From NCBI RefSeq assembly GCF_020386635.1, contig NZ_CP081942.1, positions 2,170,001-2,234,000 of the forward strand: 64,000 bases of DNA. Direction: 5' to 3'. Every line of letters starts with the position of its first letter. Position 1 is the stretch's first letter. The notes under the pieces are model-generated. The model saw only the letters and a program-made list of their open reading frames with translations, was not told the DNA's origin and made no database searches. This DNA is from Pseudomonas sp. MM211 (lineage in GTDB: Bacteria > Pseudomonadota > Gammaproteobacteria > Pseudomonadales > Pseudomonadaceae). Positions 8,481 through 17,722 of the stretch are shown here, piece by piece. The position numbers were made by a program, and so were the translations under genes.

Positions 8481-11429
8481 TTAGGTTGCCAGTGGCATTG
8501 CCTCGATATGCCTGGGCAGCGTCACCCTTATACGGGTGCCACGTTGCTGCTCAAGGTCAATCGGGCTGTCGATTATTATCTGTCCATAATGCTCTTCCAC
8601 GATGGAATAGACCAGTGCGAGGCCGAGTCCGGTTCCCTTGCCGGGATCCTTGGTGGTGAAGAACGGTTCGAATAGCTGATCCATCACGCCCTTGGGAATT
8701 CCGCTGCCTTCGTCCTCGACGATCAGGTCGACGGTGTGTTCCGAGGCTTCGCTGCGCACCCGGATGGCGCCGCCGTCTGGCGAAGCGTCGCGGGCGTTGC
8801 TCAGCAGGTTGATCAGTACTTGGGCGAGGCGCTGTGGGTCGCCTTCCGCCCAGTGTTCAGGCCTGCACAGGTTGAAGAACTGCACGTCGACACTGCGTCG
8901 ATTGAGGGCCAGCAGGCCGATGGCTTCCTGGGCTATTTCGGCCAGGCATACCGGCTCGTCGGCCTGTTGATGGCTGCCGGAGTGGGCGAAATTCATCAGC
9001 GAGTGGACGATGCGCGTCACCCGCTTGGTTTGTTCGAGAATCTGCCCGCTGATTTCGGTCAGTTCCGGATCGCCTTCGCGTTCCTCGCGCAGGTTCTGCG
9101 CCAGGCAGGCAATGCCGGTGATCGGGTTGCCGATTTCATGGGCTACGCCGGCGGCGAGGCGGCCGATGCTGGCCAAACGCTCGGAGTGCACCAGCTTGTC
9201 TTCGAGCATCTGCGTTTCGGTCAGATCCTCGACCAGCAGCACCAGCCCGCTGTTACCCGGCGCGAGGGGTTCGGCGATCGCTGCTTTGTGCAGGTTGAGC
9301 CAGCGGGTCTGGCCGTCCAGCGCCAGGCGTTGTTTGTGCAAATGCTCGTCGGGTATCTCGATAAAACGCTGTAGCAGGTCGCGCCAGGGCTCGCCGAGGG
9401 TCGACAGGCGCGAGCCGACGATGTGCTGCGCGGGGATTTCGGTGAGTTCTTCCATGGCCTTGTTCCACATCAGGATCTCGTGATCCTTGGCCAGGGAGCA
9501 GACGCCCATCGGCAGTTCCTGCAGGGTCTGGCGGTGGTAGCGGCGCAAGGTGTCGAGTTCGGCGGCAAGGCCGGTGAGGCGCGAGTGGTAGTCCTCCAGG
9601 CGGCTCTCGATGAAGTGGATATCCTCGGTCACGTAACTCTCACTGCCAGACTTGTAAGGCAGGAAAGATTCGACGATGTCCTGGGCTACGCTCGGCCCCA
9701 TCAGGCCAGAAAGGTTGGCCTCCAGGCGGTCGCGCAGGCGGCGCAGGGCGTAGGGGCGTCTCTCGTCGAACGGTAGTTGCAGGTCGCGCAGGGCTTGCTC
9801 GATCTCACGCTGGGCGGTCTTGGCGCCCAGTGGCTTGGCCAGTTGGGTGGCGAACTCCTGGGGCGACAGGGCCAAAAGCTCACGGCGCTGTGGGCGGCGC
9901 ACGTTGTCCACGGCGCAGGCTTCAGCGGCGCTGTCTTCTTCCGGGCTTGAGTCGGTGAATACCGAGACCAGGGTGAACACCAGTACGTTGGTGGCCAGCG
10001 AGGCGATGGCCGCCAGGTGCCAGCTGCTGTCATCCAGCACGTAGACCAGATCGAGGATCGGTACATACAGGCCAGGCAGGGTGCCCAGCAGGGGCATCAG
10101 CATGCTCACTGCCCACACGGCGATGCCGGCCAGCAGACCAGCGATAAAGCCGCGACGGTTGGCAGTCGGCCAATACAGTACCGAGAGCACGCCTGGGAGG
10201 AACTGTAAGGTGGCGACGAAGGAGACGATGCCCAGGTTGGCCAGATTCTGCTTGGCGTCAAGCAGGGTATAGAACGCGTAGCTGGCGAAGATGATGGCGA
10301 CGATCAGCGCGCGGCGCGTCCATTTCAGCCAGCGGTAGATGTTGCCCTCGGCCGGTGGCTGGTAAAGCGGCAGCACCACGTGGTTGAGCAGCATGCCTGA
10401 CAGCGCCAGGGTGGTGACGATGATCAAACCGCTGGAGGCCGAAAGCCCGCCGACGTAAGCGATCAGTGCCAACGTTGGGCTGTCTACCGCTATACCTAGG
10501 CCCAGGGTGAAATACTCCGGGCTGGTGGTCGAACCCAGGCGCAGGCCGGCCCAGAGAATCAGCGGTACCGCCAGGCTCATCAACAGCAAGAACAGCGGCA
10601 GGCCCCAACTGGCGCTGACCAGGGCGCGGGGGTTGAGGTTTTCGGTAAAGGTCATGTGGTACATGTGTGGCATGACGATGGCCGAGGCGAAGAACACCAG
10701 CAGCAAGGTACGCCATGGGCCTTCCTGCAGCGGCGTATGCAGGCTGGCCAGAGCGGCCTGATTAAGCACCAGCCACTGTTCCAGGTCGCGCGGGCCGTCG
10801 AACACCGCATACAGCGCATAGAGGCCGATCGCGCCCATGGCGAGCAGCTTGACCATCGATTCAAAGGCGATGGCGAGCACCAGGCCCTGGTGCTTTTCCC
10901 GCGTGGCCAAATGGCGGGCGCCAAAGAGGATGGTGATCAGGATGAATAGGCCACAAAACGCCAGCGCGATCTGCGGTTGCACCGGCTCGCGGGTGAGAAT
11001 GCTGATGGCGTCGGTAACGGCCTGGATTTGCAGTGCCAGCAGTGGCAGTACGGCGATGAGCATGCAAATGGTGCTCAGCGCGCCGGCCCAGGTACTGCGA
11101 AAGCGAAAGGCGAATAGATCGGCCAGGGACGATAGCTGATAGGTGCGGGTGATGCGCAAAATCGGGTAGAGCAGCACCGGCGCCAGCAGGAACGCCCCGG
11201 TTACACCCAGATAGCTGGCCAGGAAACCGTAGCCGTACTGGTAGGCCAGGCCGACGGTGCCATAGAAGGCCCAGGCGCTGGCATACACGCCCAGCGACAG
11301 GGTATAGGTCAGCGGGTGACGAATCAGCCGGCGTGGAATCAGGCCGCGGTCAGCACACCAGGCGACGCTGAACAGGACAAGTAGGTACGCGGCGCTGACC
11401 AGCATCAGCTGGGTAAGGCTAAAGCTCAT
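8481..11429 (-). CDS. cbrA: sensor histidine kinase CbrA with SLC5-type transporter domain
   Basis: The first about 500 residues form a sodium:solute symporter (SLC5) fold with roughly 13 membrane helices; CbrA of other pseudomonads is reported to transport histidine. A linker, a PAS region (about 600-730) and a kinase core follow: H-box RLAAGVAHEIGNP, N-box NLLSNARDAS, and G-boxes EDEGSGIP and GKGTGLGLAL. I chose ATG 11429 (982 residues) because CbrA proteins begin MSFSL; GTG 11438 and ATG 11435 lie in frame just upstream. The start lies inside the end of cbrX (11-bp overlap), implying translational coupling. Confidence 0.95.
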   Translation of the reverse strand: MSFSLTQLMLVSAAYLLVLFSVAWCADRGLIPRRLIRHPLTYTLSLGVYASAWAFYGTVGLAYQYGYGFLASYLGVTGAFLLAPVLLYPILRITRTYQLSSLADLFAFRFRSTWAGALSTICMLIAVLPLLALQIQAVTDAISILTREPVQPQIALAFCGLFILITILFGARHLATREKHQGLVLAIAFESMVKLLAMGAIGLYALYAVFDGPRDLEQWLVLNQAALASLHTPLQEGPWRTLLLVFFASAIVMPHMYHMTFTENLNPRALVSASWGLPLFLLLMSLAVPLILWAGLRLGSTTSPEYFTLGLGIAVDSPTLALIAYVGGLSASSGLIIVTTLALSGMLLNHVVLPLYQPPAEGNIYRWLKWTRRALIVAIIFASYAFYTLLDAKQNLANLGIVSFVATLQFLPGVLSVLYWPTANRRGFIAGLLAGIAVWAVSMLMPLLGTLPGLYVPILDLVYVLDDSSWHLAAIASLATNVLVFTLVSVFTDSSPEEDSAAEACAVDNVRRPQRRELLALSPQEFATQLAKPLGAKTAQREIEQALRDLQLPFDERRPYALRRLRDRLEANLSGLMGPSVAQDIVESFLPYKSGSESYVTEDIHFIESRLEDYHSRLTGLAAELDTLRRYHRQTLQELPMGVCSLAKDHEILMWNKAMEELTEIPAQHIVGSRLSTLGEPWRDLLQRFIEIPDEHLHKQRLALDGQTRWLNLHKAAIAEPLAPGNSGLVLLVEDLTETQMLEDKLVHSERLASIGRLAAGVAHEIGNPITGIACLAQNLREEREGDPELTEISGQILEQTKRVTRIVHSLMNFAHSGSHQQADEPVCLAEIAQEAIGLLALNRRSVDVQFFNLCRPEHWAEGDPQRLAQVLINLLSNARDASPDGGAIRVRSEASEHTVDLIVEDEGSGIPKGVMDQLFEPFFTTKDPGKGTGLGLALVYSIVEEHYGQIIIDSPIDLEQQRGTRIRVTLPRHIEAMPLAT

Positions 11430-11595
11430 CGGCATCACGCTGGCTCTGCAGAATGAAAGTCACCACGATGAGGATCAGCCACAGCATATAAGGCCGATAC
11501 CAGGCACCATTGGGGTCGATCCACCAGTCCATGATGGCGGGCGAGAACAGGTAGATGCCCACTACCAGGATCAGAACCAATCGATAGATATACAT
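11419..11595 (-). CDS. cbrX: small membrane protein CbrX
   Basis: A 58-codon gene (ATG 11595, TAG 11419) immediately upstream of and overlapping cbrA by 11 bp. The product has two hydrophobic segments: YRLVLILVVGIYLFSPAI after the start, and YMLWLILIVVTFIL before a polar tail ending QSQRDADEL. The position, length and overlap match CbrX described upstream of cbrA in P. putida, where it is reported to be co-transcribed and translationally coupled with cbrA. Its own molecular function is not established. The ribosome-binding site is weak. Confidence 0.85.
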   Translation of the reverse strand: MYIYRLVLILVVGIYLFSPAIMDWWIDPNGAWYRPYMLWLILIVVTFILQSQRDADEL

Positions 11596-11752
11596 GCCGC
11601 GTCTCGCTACTGAGTATGGCGATGGTAACGGAAGCGCAGTGCGCTGGCTAAGGTGCTGTTATGGTGCGTGATGTTCGTCGTGGGGCATGGTCTGCCCTTT
11701 GCCGGGGCATAGCCTTCGTCAAGGCGTTCAGCTTGCTGCTGCAGGCTGGCGC

Positions 11753-11767
11753 TGGCACAAGTCTTGC
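11753..11767 (+). promoter_or_regulatory. predicted sigma54 promoter for the transglutaminase operon
   Basis: TGGCACAAGTCTTGC has the -24 GG and -12 GC separated by 10 nt and matches the TGGCAC-N5-TTGC consensus completely. The predicted start, about 11779, is 27 nt before the GTG start codon at 11806. Confidence 0.6.
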
Positions 11768-11805
11768 GCTGGCATCTCTATCGCCCAGGCTTGTAGGAGG
11801 CCGCC

Positions 11806-14800
11806 GTGTCGATTCATGTCGCGCTGCACCACGTCACTCATTATCGCTATGACCGTGCCATCACCTTGGGGCCGCAGATCATTCGCTTGCGCCCGGCACC
11901 GCATAGTCGCACACGGATTCTTTCCTACTCCCTGAGCGTCGAGCCGGGCGATCACTTCATCAACTGGCAGCAGGATCCCCAGGGCAATTACCTGGCACGC
12001 CTGGTCTTTCCGGAGAAGACCCGCGAGTTGCGTGTCGAGGTGGATCTGGTCGCCGAAATGGCGGTGTTCAATCCCTTCGATTTCTTCCTCGAACCCTATG
12101 CCGAGCAGATTCCTCTGACCTATACCGCGGGCGAGCAGCGCGAGCTGGCGCCCTATCTGGTCAAGCTGCCGAGCGAACCGCACTTTGCCGAGTACCTGGC
12201 GAGCATTGATCGCACGCCACGGCCCAGTGTGGATTTCCTCGTGGCCCTGAATCAGCGCCTAGCCGCTGACATCAATTACTTGATTCGCATGGAGCCTGGC
12301 GTGCAAACGCCTGAGCAAACCCTGCTCAATGCTTCCGGTTCGTGCCGCGATTCATCCTGGCTGCTGGTGCAACTGTTCCGCCATTTGGGGCTGGCCGCGC
12401 GCTTTGTCTCCGGGTACTTGATTCAGCTCAGCGCCGACGTCAAATCCCTGGACGGTCCTTCGGGTACCGAGGTGGATTTCACCGACCTGCACGCCTGGTG
12501 CGAGGTTTACCTGCCGGGTGCGGGCTGGATCGGCCTTGACCCTACCAGCGGGCTGTTCGCGGGGGAGGGCCACATCCCTCTGGCCTGTAGTCCGGAACCT
12601 TCCTCAGCCGCGCCGATCAGTGGGGCGGTGGAGGATTGCGAAAGCGAGTTCAGCCACGAGATGCGCGTGGAGCGCATCTGGGAAGCGCCGCGGGTGACCA
12701 AACCCTACAGCGACGACCAGTGGCGCGACATCGTCGAGCTCGGCCGCCGCGTCGACGAAGACCTGCAGGCCGGCGATGTGCGTTTGACCATGGGCGGCGA
12801 GCCCACCTTTGTTGCCCTCGATTATCCCGATGATGCCGAATGGAACACGGCGGCCCTGGGCCCGAACAAGCGCCGCTTGGCCACGGATCTGTTCCTGCGC
12901 CTGCGTGAGCATTACGCGCCGGCCGCTCTGGTGCATTTCGGCCAAGGCAAGTGGTACCCGGGTGAGCAGTTGCCGCGTTGGTCGCTGAATGCCTTCTGGC
13001 GCCGGGACGGCCAGCCGGTTTGGCAGAATTCGGCGTTGCTGGCCGACGAAAGCCGCGACTATGGTGCCGACGCTGAACTGGCCGCGCGTTTCCTCGGCAA
13101 CCTGGCCGAGCGCCTCGGCGTGGAGGCCCAGCACTGCTTCCCCGCTTATGAGGACGGCCTCTACTACCTGTGGCGCGAGGGGCGTTTGCCCGACAACGTC
13201 TCGCCCGAAGATGCCCGATTGAACGACCCGCTTGAGCGCGAGCGCCTGCGCAAGGTGTTCGATCAGGGGCTGGATCGAGTGATCGGCCATGTTCTGCCGT
13301 TGGCACGCGATACGCGCCGGGCCGGCTGGCGCAGTGGTTCCTGGTATCTGCGCGATGAATATTGTCGCCTGGTGCCTGGCGACTCGGCTCTGGGTTATCG
13401 CCTGCCGCTGGATTCGCTGCCCTGGGTCAGGGCCGAAGAGTATCCCTATGTGACACCGGCAGACCCTTCCCAGGTATTCGCGCCGCTGCCGTCCTCTGCT
13501 GAGCTTCAGTACCAAGAGCGTGGCGTTTGGAATGGTGGCCGGGGGAACGGATCAGGCAAGCCCAAGCGTGGTCAGTCAGCCGTGGATGTCGTGCGCACTG
13601 CGCTATGCGCCGAGCCCCGTGGCGGGCGCCTTTACTTGTTCATGCCGCCACTGAGCGATCTCGAAGACTACCTGGAACTGGCTGCGGCTATTGAGGAAAC
13701 CGCGGCCGAGCTGCAGTGCCCGGTGCTGCTCGAAGGCTGCGAGCCGCCGAATGACCCGCGCCTGCAGTTCTTCCGGGTTACCCCAGACCCTGGTGTGATC
13801 GAGGTGAACATCCACCCGGCGGCTAGTTGGGACGAGTTGGTCGAGCGCACCGAGTTTCTTTATGAGCAGGCTCGCCAGTGTCGCCTGAGCAGCGAGAAGT
13901 TCATGATCGACGGTCGCCATACCGGCACCGGTGGCGGCAACCACTTCGTTCTGGGTGGTGCCACGCCAGCGGATTCACCCTTCCTGCGCCGCCCCGATCT
14001 GCTGCGTAGCCTGGTCAGTTATTGGCACAACCACCCGTCGTTGTCCTACCTGTTCTCGGGGCTGTTCATCGGCCCGACCTCCCAGGCGCCGAGGGTCGAC
14101 GAGGCACGTAACGATTCGCTCTACGAGCTGGAAATCGCCTTCGCGCAGATGCCCGAAATGGGTCGCGAGTGTCCGCCCTGGCTGGTTGACCGGTTGTTGC
14201 GCAACCTGCTGGTGGATGTCACCGGCAATACCCACCGCGCCGAGTTCTGCATCGACAAGCTGTATTCGCCGGATTCGGCCTCGGGGCGCCTTGGTCTGCT
14301 CGAGTTGCGTGCTTTCGAGATGCCGCCCAATGCGCGCATGAGCCTTGCCCAGCAACTGCTGTTGCGGGCGCTGATCGCGCGTTTCTGGAAAGAACCCTAC
14401 AAACCGGCGCGCCTGGTGCGCTGGGGCACCGAGTTGCATGATCGGTTTTTGCAGGCGCATTTTGTCGAGCAGGATTTCGCCGACGTGCTTCAGGAACTGG
14501 CGCAGAGCGGCTACCGCCTGGGTGCTGAATGGTTTGCCGCGCACTTCGAATTCCGCTTCCCGCGCGCCGGAGATCTCAACGTCAAAGGCATCGAGCTGGA
14601 GCTGCGCCAGGCGCTGGAGCCCTGGCATGTACTGGGTGAGGAGGGCGCGGCTGGCGGCGCGGTGCGTTATGTCGATTCGTCCCTCGAACGTATGCAGGTC
14701 AAGCTCAATGGCCTGACACCGGATCGCTACGTACTGACCTGCAATGGTGTGCCAGTGCCATTGCGCAGTACGGGCAAGGTCGGCGAGTTCGTCGCCGGCG

Positions 14801-15096
14801 TACGCTTTCGTGCCTGGCAGCCGGCGGCCTGCCTACAGCCTACGATAGGCGTACACGCGCCGTTGATATTCGACTTGGTGGATACCTGGATGAATCGCTC
14901 CATCGGCGGATGCCAGTATCATGTCACTCACCCGGGCGGGCGCAGCTATGAAAGCCTGCCGGTGAATGCCTATGAAGCTGAAAGTCGGCGTCTGGCGCGC
15001 TTCTTCCGCCTGGGTCATAGCCCGGGTAAAAGGCCGCTGCTGGCACCCATCAGTAATAACGAACTGCCCATGACCCTGGATTTGCGCCGAGTCTGA
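11806..15096 (+). CDS. transglutaminase-like / DUF2126 fusion protein
   Basis: A 1096-residue predicted cytoplasmic protein with no signal peptide. Residues 1-260 carry a transglutaminase N-terminal region and a papain-like core with catalytic C180 (NASGSCRDSSW), H229 (TDLHAWCEVY) and D245 (IGLDPTSGL). The rest (about 300-1096) is DUF2126, with conserved stretches such as LTMGGEPTFVALD, FGQGKWYPGEQLPRW, IEVNIHPAASWDEL, DGRHTGTGGGNH and LGLLELRAFEMPP. The start GTG follows GGAGG at a good distance. It is the first of three genes of a predicted amidoligase/peptidase system; substrate and product are unknown. The DUF2126 part has been suggested to be ligase-related, which I cannot confirm here. 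Confidence 0.9.
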   Translation: MSIHVALHHVTHYRYDRAITLGPQIIRLRPAPHSRTRILSYSLSVEPGDHFINWQQDPQGNYLARLVFPEKTRELRVEVDLVAEMAVFNPFDFFLEPYAEQIPLTYTAGEQRELAPYLVKLPSEPHFAEYLASIDRTPRPSVDFLVALNQRLAADINYLIRMEPGVQTPEQTLLNASGSCRDSSWLLVQLFRHLGLAARFVSGYLIQLSADVKSLDGPSGTEVDFTDLHAWCEVYLPGAGWIGLDPTSGLFAGEGHIPLACSPEPSSAAPISGAVEDCESEFSHEMRVERIWEAPRVTKPYSDDQWRDIVELGRRVDEDLQAGDVRLTMGGEPTFVALDYPDDAEWNTAALGPNKRRLATDLFLRLREHYAPAALVHFGQGKWYPGEQLPRWSLNAFWRRDGQPVWQNSALLADESRDYGADAELAARFLGNLAERLGVEAQHCFPAYEDGLYYLWREGRLPDNVSPEDARLNDPLERERLRKVFDQGLDRVIGHVLPLARDTRRAGWRSGSWYLRDEYCRLVPGDSALGYRLPLDSLPWVRAEEYPYVTPADPSQVFAPLPSSAELQYQERGVWNGGRGNGSGKPKRGQSAVDVVRTALCAEPRGGRLYLFMPPLSDLEDYLELAAAIEETAAELQCPVLLEGCEPPNDPRLQFFRVTPDPGVIEVNIHPAASWDELVERTEFLYEQARQCRLSSEKFMIDGRHTGTGGGNHFVLGGATPADSPFLRRPDLLRSLVSYWHNHPSLSYLFSGLFIGPTSQAPRVDEARNDSLYELEIAFAQMPEMGRECPPWLVDRLLRNLLVDVTGNTHRAEFCIDKLYSPDSASGRLGLLELRAFEMPPNARMSLAQQLLLRALIARFWKEPYKPARLVRWGTELHDRFLQAHFVEQDFADVLQELAQSGYRLGAEWFAAHFEFRFPRAGDLNVKGIELELRQALEPWHVLGEEGAAGGAVRYVDSSLERMQVKLNGLTPDRYVLTCNGVPVPLRSTGKVGEFVAGVRFRAWQPAACLQPTIGVHAPLIFDLVDTWMNRSIGGCQYHVTHPGGRSYESLPVNAYEAESRRLARFFRLGHSPGKRPLLAPISNNELPMTLDLRRV

Positions 15097-15229
15097 CGAC
15101 AGCGCGGGTTGGCAGCGGCTATTCTGTAACGCCGCGATGCCTAAGGTGTGTTCCCGTTTCGGCATGACTGTGCTGGAAACGGGAACAGCCCCTGGCCTGT
15201 GGGTATGAGAAGACACTGTCGAGATCTTG

Positions 15230-17722
15230 ATGCCAGACCTGCTTGCCGATTATCCGCTGACTGATGCGGCTTACCATGAGCTGCTCGATGCCAAGGGAGA
15301 GGTGCGCCCGCACTGGCGCAAACTGCTGGCCCAACTGCAACGCAGCCGCCCTGCGCAGCTGCAGCAGCGCCAGGCCATGCTGACCCGACAGATCCAGGAA
15401 AACGGCGTTACCTATAACGTTTACGCCGATCCTGATGGCGCGGATCGCCCCTGGGAACTGGATCTGCTGCCCAACCTGATTCCCGCCGCCGAGTGGCAGA
15501 CCATCGCTGCCGGTGTGGCGCAGCGTGCAGCGTTGCTCGATAAGGTATTGGCCGATCTCTACGGCCCTCAGCAGTTGCTGGCCGATGGCCTGCTGCCGCC
15601 GGAGCTGGTTTTCGGCCACGAGAACTTTCTCTGGCCCTGCCAGGGCTTGCAGCCGCCAGGCGGTACTTTCCTGCATGTGTACGCCGTGGATCTGGCGCGG
15701 GCGCCCGATGGCCGCTGGTGGGTCACGGCCGATCGTACCCAGGCGCCTTCTGGCGCCGGTTACGCGCTGGAAAACCGGCAGATCGTTTCCCGCGCCTTCC
15801 CCGAGCTGTACCGGGATCTCGGCGTGCAGTACCTGGCTGGGTTCTTCCGCACCCTGCAGGACACTCTGGCACGTCAAGCTCCAGCCGATGGCGAGACGCC
15901 ACTGGTGGTGGTGTTGACCCCCGGACGATTCAACGAAAGCTACTTCGAGCACCTGTACCTGGCCCGTCAGCTCGGTTATCCGCTGGTGGAAGGCAGTGAC
16001 CTGACCGTGCGCGACGCCACCCTGTATCTCAAGACGCTTGCCGGGTTGCGCCGCGTGCACGCGGTGCTGCGCCGTCTCGACGACGATTTCTGCGACCCGC
16101 TGGAGCTGCGTACCGACTCCGCACTGGGCGTGCCCGGCCTGCTGGAAGCGGTGCGTCAGGGCCGCGTGCTGGTCGCCAATGCGCTCGGTAGTGGTGTGCT
16201 GGAGGCGCCCGGGTTGCCGGGCTTCCTGCCGGCGATCAGCGAGAAGCTGCTGGGTGAGCCGCTGCTGCTACCGAGCATCGCCAGTTGGTGGTGCGGTGAG
16301 CCGCCGGTGCTGGAGGAGGCACTGGAGAAATTGCCGGAGCTGCTGATCCGGCCGAGCTTCCCGTCGCAGAGTTTTACCCCGGTATTCGGCCGTGATCTGG
16401 ATGCCGCGCAGCGTGCCGAACTGGCTGCACGCCTGCGGCTGCGCCCTTATGCCTATGTCGCTCAGGCGCTGGCGCAGCTGTCCCAGGCGCCGGTCTGGCA
16501 GGCCGAGGAGGGCAAGCTGCAATCCCGAGCCATCGGCATGCGCGTGTTCGCCGTGGCCAGTGCCGACGGTTACCGGGTGATGGCGGGCGGCCTGACCCGA
16601 GTGGCTGCAGAAGCCGACGCCGAGGTGGTGTCGATGCAGCGCGGCGGAGCTAGCAAGGACACCTGGGTACTCGGCGAGCGCCACGGCCCTGGTGAGCCTT
16701 GGCAGGGCATGCGCCCGCTGGGTGCCGCCGATCTGGTGCGCAGCGACCCCTATCTGCCGTCGCGGGTGGTGGAAAACCTGTTCTGGTTCGGTCGTTACAG
16801 CGAGCGCTGCGAGGACAACGCGCGACTGCTGCGCATCATGCTCAGTCGTTACGTCGATGACGACGATGACCCGCAAGCTCTTGAAGCTGCGCTGGATCTG
16901 GGCGAAAGCCTCGGCCTGCTACCGGATGAGGAGCACGGCGCACTGGATGCCCGGCTGCTGGAAGCGGTGCTTGGCGCCGAATGGCCGGCCAGCCTGCGTA
17001 CCAATCTGCAACGCCTGCAATGGACCGCCGGCAGTGTGCGTGGCAAGCTGTCCCAGGCCAACTGGCAGGCGCTGGTGGAACTGCAGCGCGATGCGCAGAA
17101 TCTGGAAGCCCGTGGCGGCGATTTCGGGCAGTTGCTGGATTTTCTCAATCGTTTGTTGATGTCCCTGGCGGCGCTCTCCGGGTTCGCGCTGGACGACATG
17201 ACCCGTGACGATGGCTGGCGTTTCCTGATGATCGGCCGCTGCATCGAACGCCTGCAGTTCCTTTGCGACAGCGTTGGCAGCTTCCTGCGCGGCAGTACGC
17301 CGGATGATCAGTCGGCTCTCGAGTGGCTGCTGGAGTTGGGTAATAGCAGCATTACCTACCGCACCCGCTACATGGCTTCGGCGCAGCTGATTCCGGTACT
17401 CGACCTGCTATTGCTCGATGAGCAGAACCCCCACGCGGTGCTGTTCCAGGTGCGCACGCTGTTGCGCTCCCTGGAGCGCCTGGCCGAGCGCTTCCATCTG
17501 CCCGAGGCAGCTGCACTGATACAGCTTGAGCGGCAATTGAGCGCCGTCGATCTGCGTAGCCTGGAAAACCCACTGTTCGGCGCGCGGGGCATTCGCGCGG
17601 TACTTGATGGCCTGGCCAATCTGCTCGAGGCCATCGGGCAGGCGTCTGGCAAGGCGTCGGATGAACTGGGCCTGCGCTTTTTCGTGCACGTTGCCGCCAG
17701 CCAGGGAACCCGGTCGTCATGA
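15230..17722 (+). CDS. circularly permuted ATP-grasp / alpha-E domain protein
   Basis: An 830-residue protein. The N-terminal about 470 residues match the circularly permuted type-2 ATP-grasp family (predicted amidoligases): YNVYADPDGADRPWELDLLPNLI, FGHENFLWPCQGL, VVVLTPGRFNESYFEH and LRRVHAVLRRLDDDFCDPLELR. The C-terminal about 330 residues form the all-helical alpha-E domain, opening with RVVENLFWFGRYSERCEDNARLLR. The family is predicted to form amide bonds on an unknown peptide. ATG 15230 is taken as the start; a TTG one codon earlier is possible. Its stop overlaps the next gene by 4 bp. The 133-bp gap from the upstream gene has no terminator that I can see. Confidence 0.9.
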   Translation: MPDLLADYPLTDAAYHELLDAKGEVRPHWRKLLAQLQRSRPAQLQQRQAMLTRQIQENGVTYNVYADPDGADRPWELDLLPNLIPAAEWQTIAAGVAQRAALLDKVLADLYGPQQLLADGLLPPELVFGHENFLWPCQGLQPPGGTFLHVYAVDLARAPDGRWWVTADRTQAPSGAGYALENRQIVSRAFPELYRDLGVQYLAGFFRTLQDTLARQAPADGETPLVVVLTPGRFNESYFEHLYLARQLGYPLVEGSDLTVRDATLYLKTLAGLRRVHAVLRRLDDDFCDPLELRTDSALGVPGLLEAVRQGRVLVANALGSGVLEAPGLPGFLPAISEKLLGEPLLLPSIASWWCGEPPVLEEALEKLPELLIRPSFPSQSFTPVFGRDLDAAQRAELAARLRLRPYAYVAQALAQLSQAPVWQAEEGKLQSRAIGMRVFAVASADGYRVMAGGLTRVAAEADAEVVSMQRGGASKDTWVLGERHGPGEPWQGMRPLGAADLVRSDPYLPSRVVENLFWFGRYSERCEDNARLLRIMLSRYVDDDDDPQALEAALDLGESLGLLPDEEHGALDARLLEAVLGAEWPASLRTNLQRLQWTAGSVRGKLSQANWQALVELQRDAQNLEARGGDFGQLLDFLNRLLMSLAALSGFALDDMTRDDGWRFLMIGRCIERLQFLCDSVGSFLRGSTPDDQSALEWLLELGNSSITYRTRYMASAQLIPVLDLLLLDEQNPHAVLFQVRTLLRSLERLAERFHLPEAAALIQLERQLSAVDLRSLENPLFGARGIRAVLDGLANLLEAIGQASGKASDELGLRFFVHVAASQGTRSS

